Origin: Paludibacteraceae bacterium
GTDB lineage: Bacteria > Bacteroidota > Bacteroidia > Bacteroidales > Paludibacteraceae
Assembly: GCA_017646225.1 (NCBI GenBank)
Contig: JAGCMZ010000075.1
Coordinates: forward strand, 1 to 5,284
Direction: 5' to 3'
DNA: 5,284 nt
Shown here: positions 4,676 to 5,284 of the stretch, piece by piece
Position numbering within the stretch: position 1 is the stretch's first letter
How the letters are laid out: the number at the start of each line of letters is the position of its first letter
The notes under the pieces: generated by a model
What the model was told of the DNA's origin: nothing
The model's database searches: none
What the model saw: the letters and a program-made list of their open reading frames with translations, nothing else
Made by a program: the position numbers and the translations under genes

Positions 4676-5284
4676 ATGAAAAAAATAGCAATTATAGTAG
4701 GTTTGTGTTTGTGTACTGTGGCAGGTTTTGCGCAAGTGGAACACAAAGTTTCGCATTATCCCAATGGAAACTTGCGTTACGAAGGCGATTTTAAAGACGG
4801 TAAGCCCGTAGGCGAACTACGTCGCTACCACGAAAACGGCAAATTGAGCGGAATTCAAACCTTTGATAATGAGGGTAATTCTAAAGTAGTATGCTATGCT
4901 GGTTCGGGCGAATTGTTGGCAGAGGGTAACTACAAAGGACAAAAACGTGATGGCTTGTGGCAATTTTACGGTGCAGGCGAATATTTGTTCATGATAGAAA
5001 CTTACAAAGATGGTTTGCGCATTGGCGAGAGCCTTATTTTTTCTAAAGAAGGCAAGGTGTTGCAACGCATGAACTACAAAGATGGAAAATTAGATGGAGA
5101 ACGCATTCAGTATTACCCATACGGTAATGTGATGGCAAAATACACCTACAAGGATGGTGTGCTCGAAGGTCCTTATAGCTATTTTTACGAAACCGGTCAG
5201 AAAAACGAAGAAGGCGCTTATCAAAATGGCAAACCTCATGGCATTTGGCGCAGTTATGCCGAAGATGGTTCGGTAGAAGAAACC
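4676..5284 (+). CDS. Exported MORN/YwqK-like repeat protein, truncated by window end
   Basis: There are 203 residues without a stop. Residues 1-19 form a signal peptide (MKKIAIIVGLCLCTVAGFA, cut before Gln20). The rest is a run of 22-24-residue repeats of the form YYxNGxLxxExxYKDGKxxGxWxxY, starting near 28, 51, 74, 98, 122, 146, 171 and 194. The pattern matches the MORN-variant repeats of proteins labelled 'toxin-antitoxin system YwqK family antitoxin'. The label comes from B. subtilis YwqK; most Bacteroidota members are exported and stand alone, and no toxin gene is seen here. The repeats form beta-hairpin arrays and may bind protein or lipid on the periplasmic or outer-membrane side; this is inferred. 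The ATG lies one base after the stop of the pseudouridine synthase gene (TAATATG), so translation is probably coupled. There is no obvious Shine-Dalgarno sequence. Confidence 0.85.
   Translation, partial: MKKIAIIVGLCLCTVAGFAQVEHKVSHYPNGNLRYEGDFKDGKPVGELRRYHENGKLSGIQTFDNEGNSKVVCYAGSGELLAEGNYKGQKRDGLWQFYGAGEYLFMIETYKDGLRIGESLIFSKEGKVLQRMNYKDGKLDGERIQYYPYGNVMAKYTYKDGVLEGPYSYFYETGQKNEEGAYQNGKPHGIWRSYAEDGSVEET

Noticed and set aside
4479..5065. Minus-strand frames at 4479-4691 and 4817-5065
   Set aside because: They are antisense to the synthase C-terminal motifs and to the periodic MORN-like repeats, both of which are clearly the coding sense.
4676..5284. Antitoxin of a toxin-antitoxin pair
   Set aside because: The protein has a signal peptide, the preceding gene is a pseudouridine synthase, and no toxin is visible; the YwqK name is only a family label.

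Overview
The window looks like chromosomal DNA from a member of the Bacteroidota. The evidence is a secreted protein built of SprB-type repeats (a family tied to gliding and type IX secretion in this phylum), promoter-like TAnnTTTG elements instead of the usual -10 box, mostly absent Shine-Dalgarno sequences, and an RluA-family enzyme and a YwqK-type repeat protein of a kind common there. I cannot place it below phylum level from this sequence.

Layout: two gene groups diverge from a 212-base intergenic region (3563-3774). On the minus strand, reading right to left, are: a small exported protein predicted to form an outer-membrane beta-barrel (3562-2939); a YtxH-type small membrane protein (2913-2629); a two-helix membrane protein of the holin-superfamily-III/YqjE type (2629-2264); a small basic protein with a coiled coil (2267-1974); and the first 648 codons of a large secreted SprB-repeat adhesin (1944 to beyond base 1). 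The three small genes are tightly coupled by TAATG and ATGA overlaps. Their order and size resemble the enterobacterial yqjD-yqjE-yqjK stress operon, which suggests a membrane- or envelope-associated trio. On the plus strand are an S4-domain RluA-family pseudouridine synthase (3775-4674) and, one base after its stop, an exported protein of MORN/YwqK-like repeats that runs off the right edge (4676 to beyond 5284).

The central intergenic region holds two back-to-back promoter-like -7 elements. They sit symmetrically around an imperfect inverted repeat, so the two transcription units may share and compete for one control region. The plus-strand leader of about 120 bases has a perfect 7-bp hairpin, three GACTAA copies and a tandem AATCACC pair just before the start codon.

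The least ordinary points are the three-copy 14-bp repeat that forms the out-of-phase C-terminus of the third small gene, right before the adhesin start; the single perfect AGGAGG in a phylum that rarely uses it; the symmetric divergent promoter; and the YqjDEK-like trio next to surface-protein genes. No mobile element, CRISPR array, tRNA or rRNA was seen.
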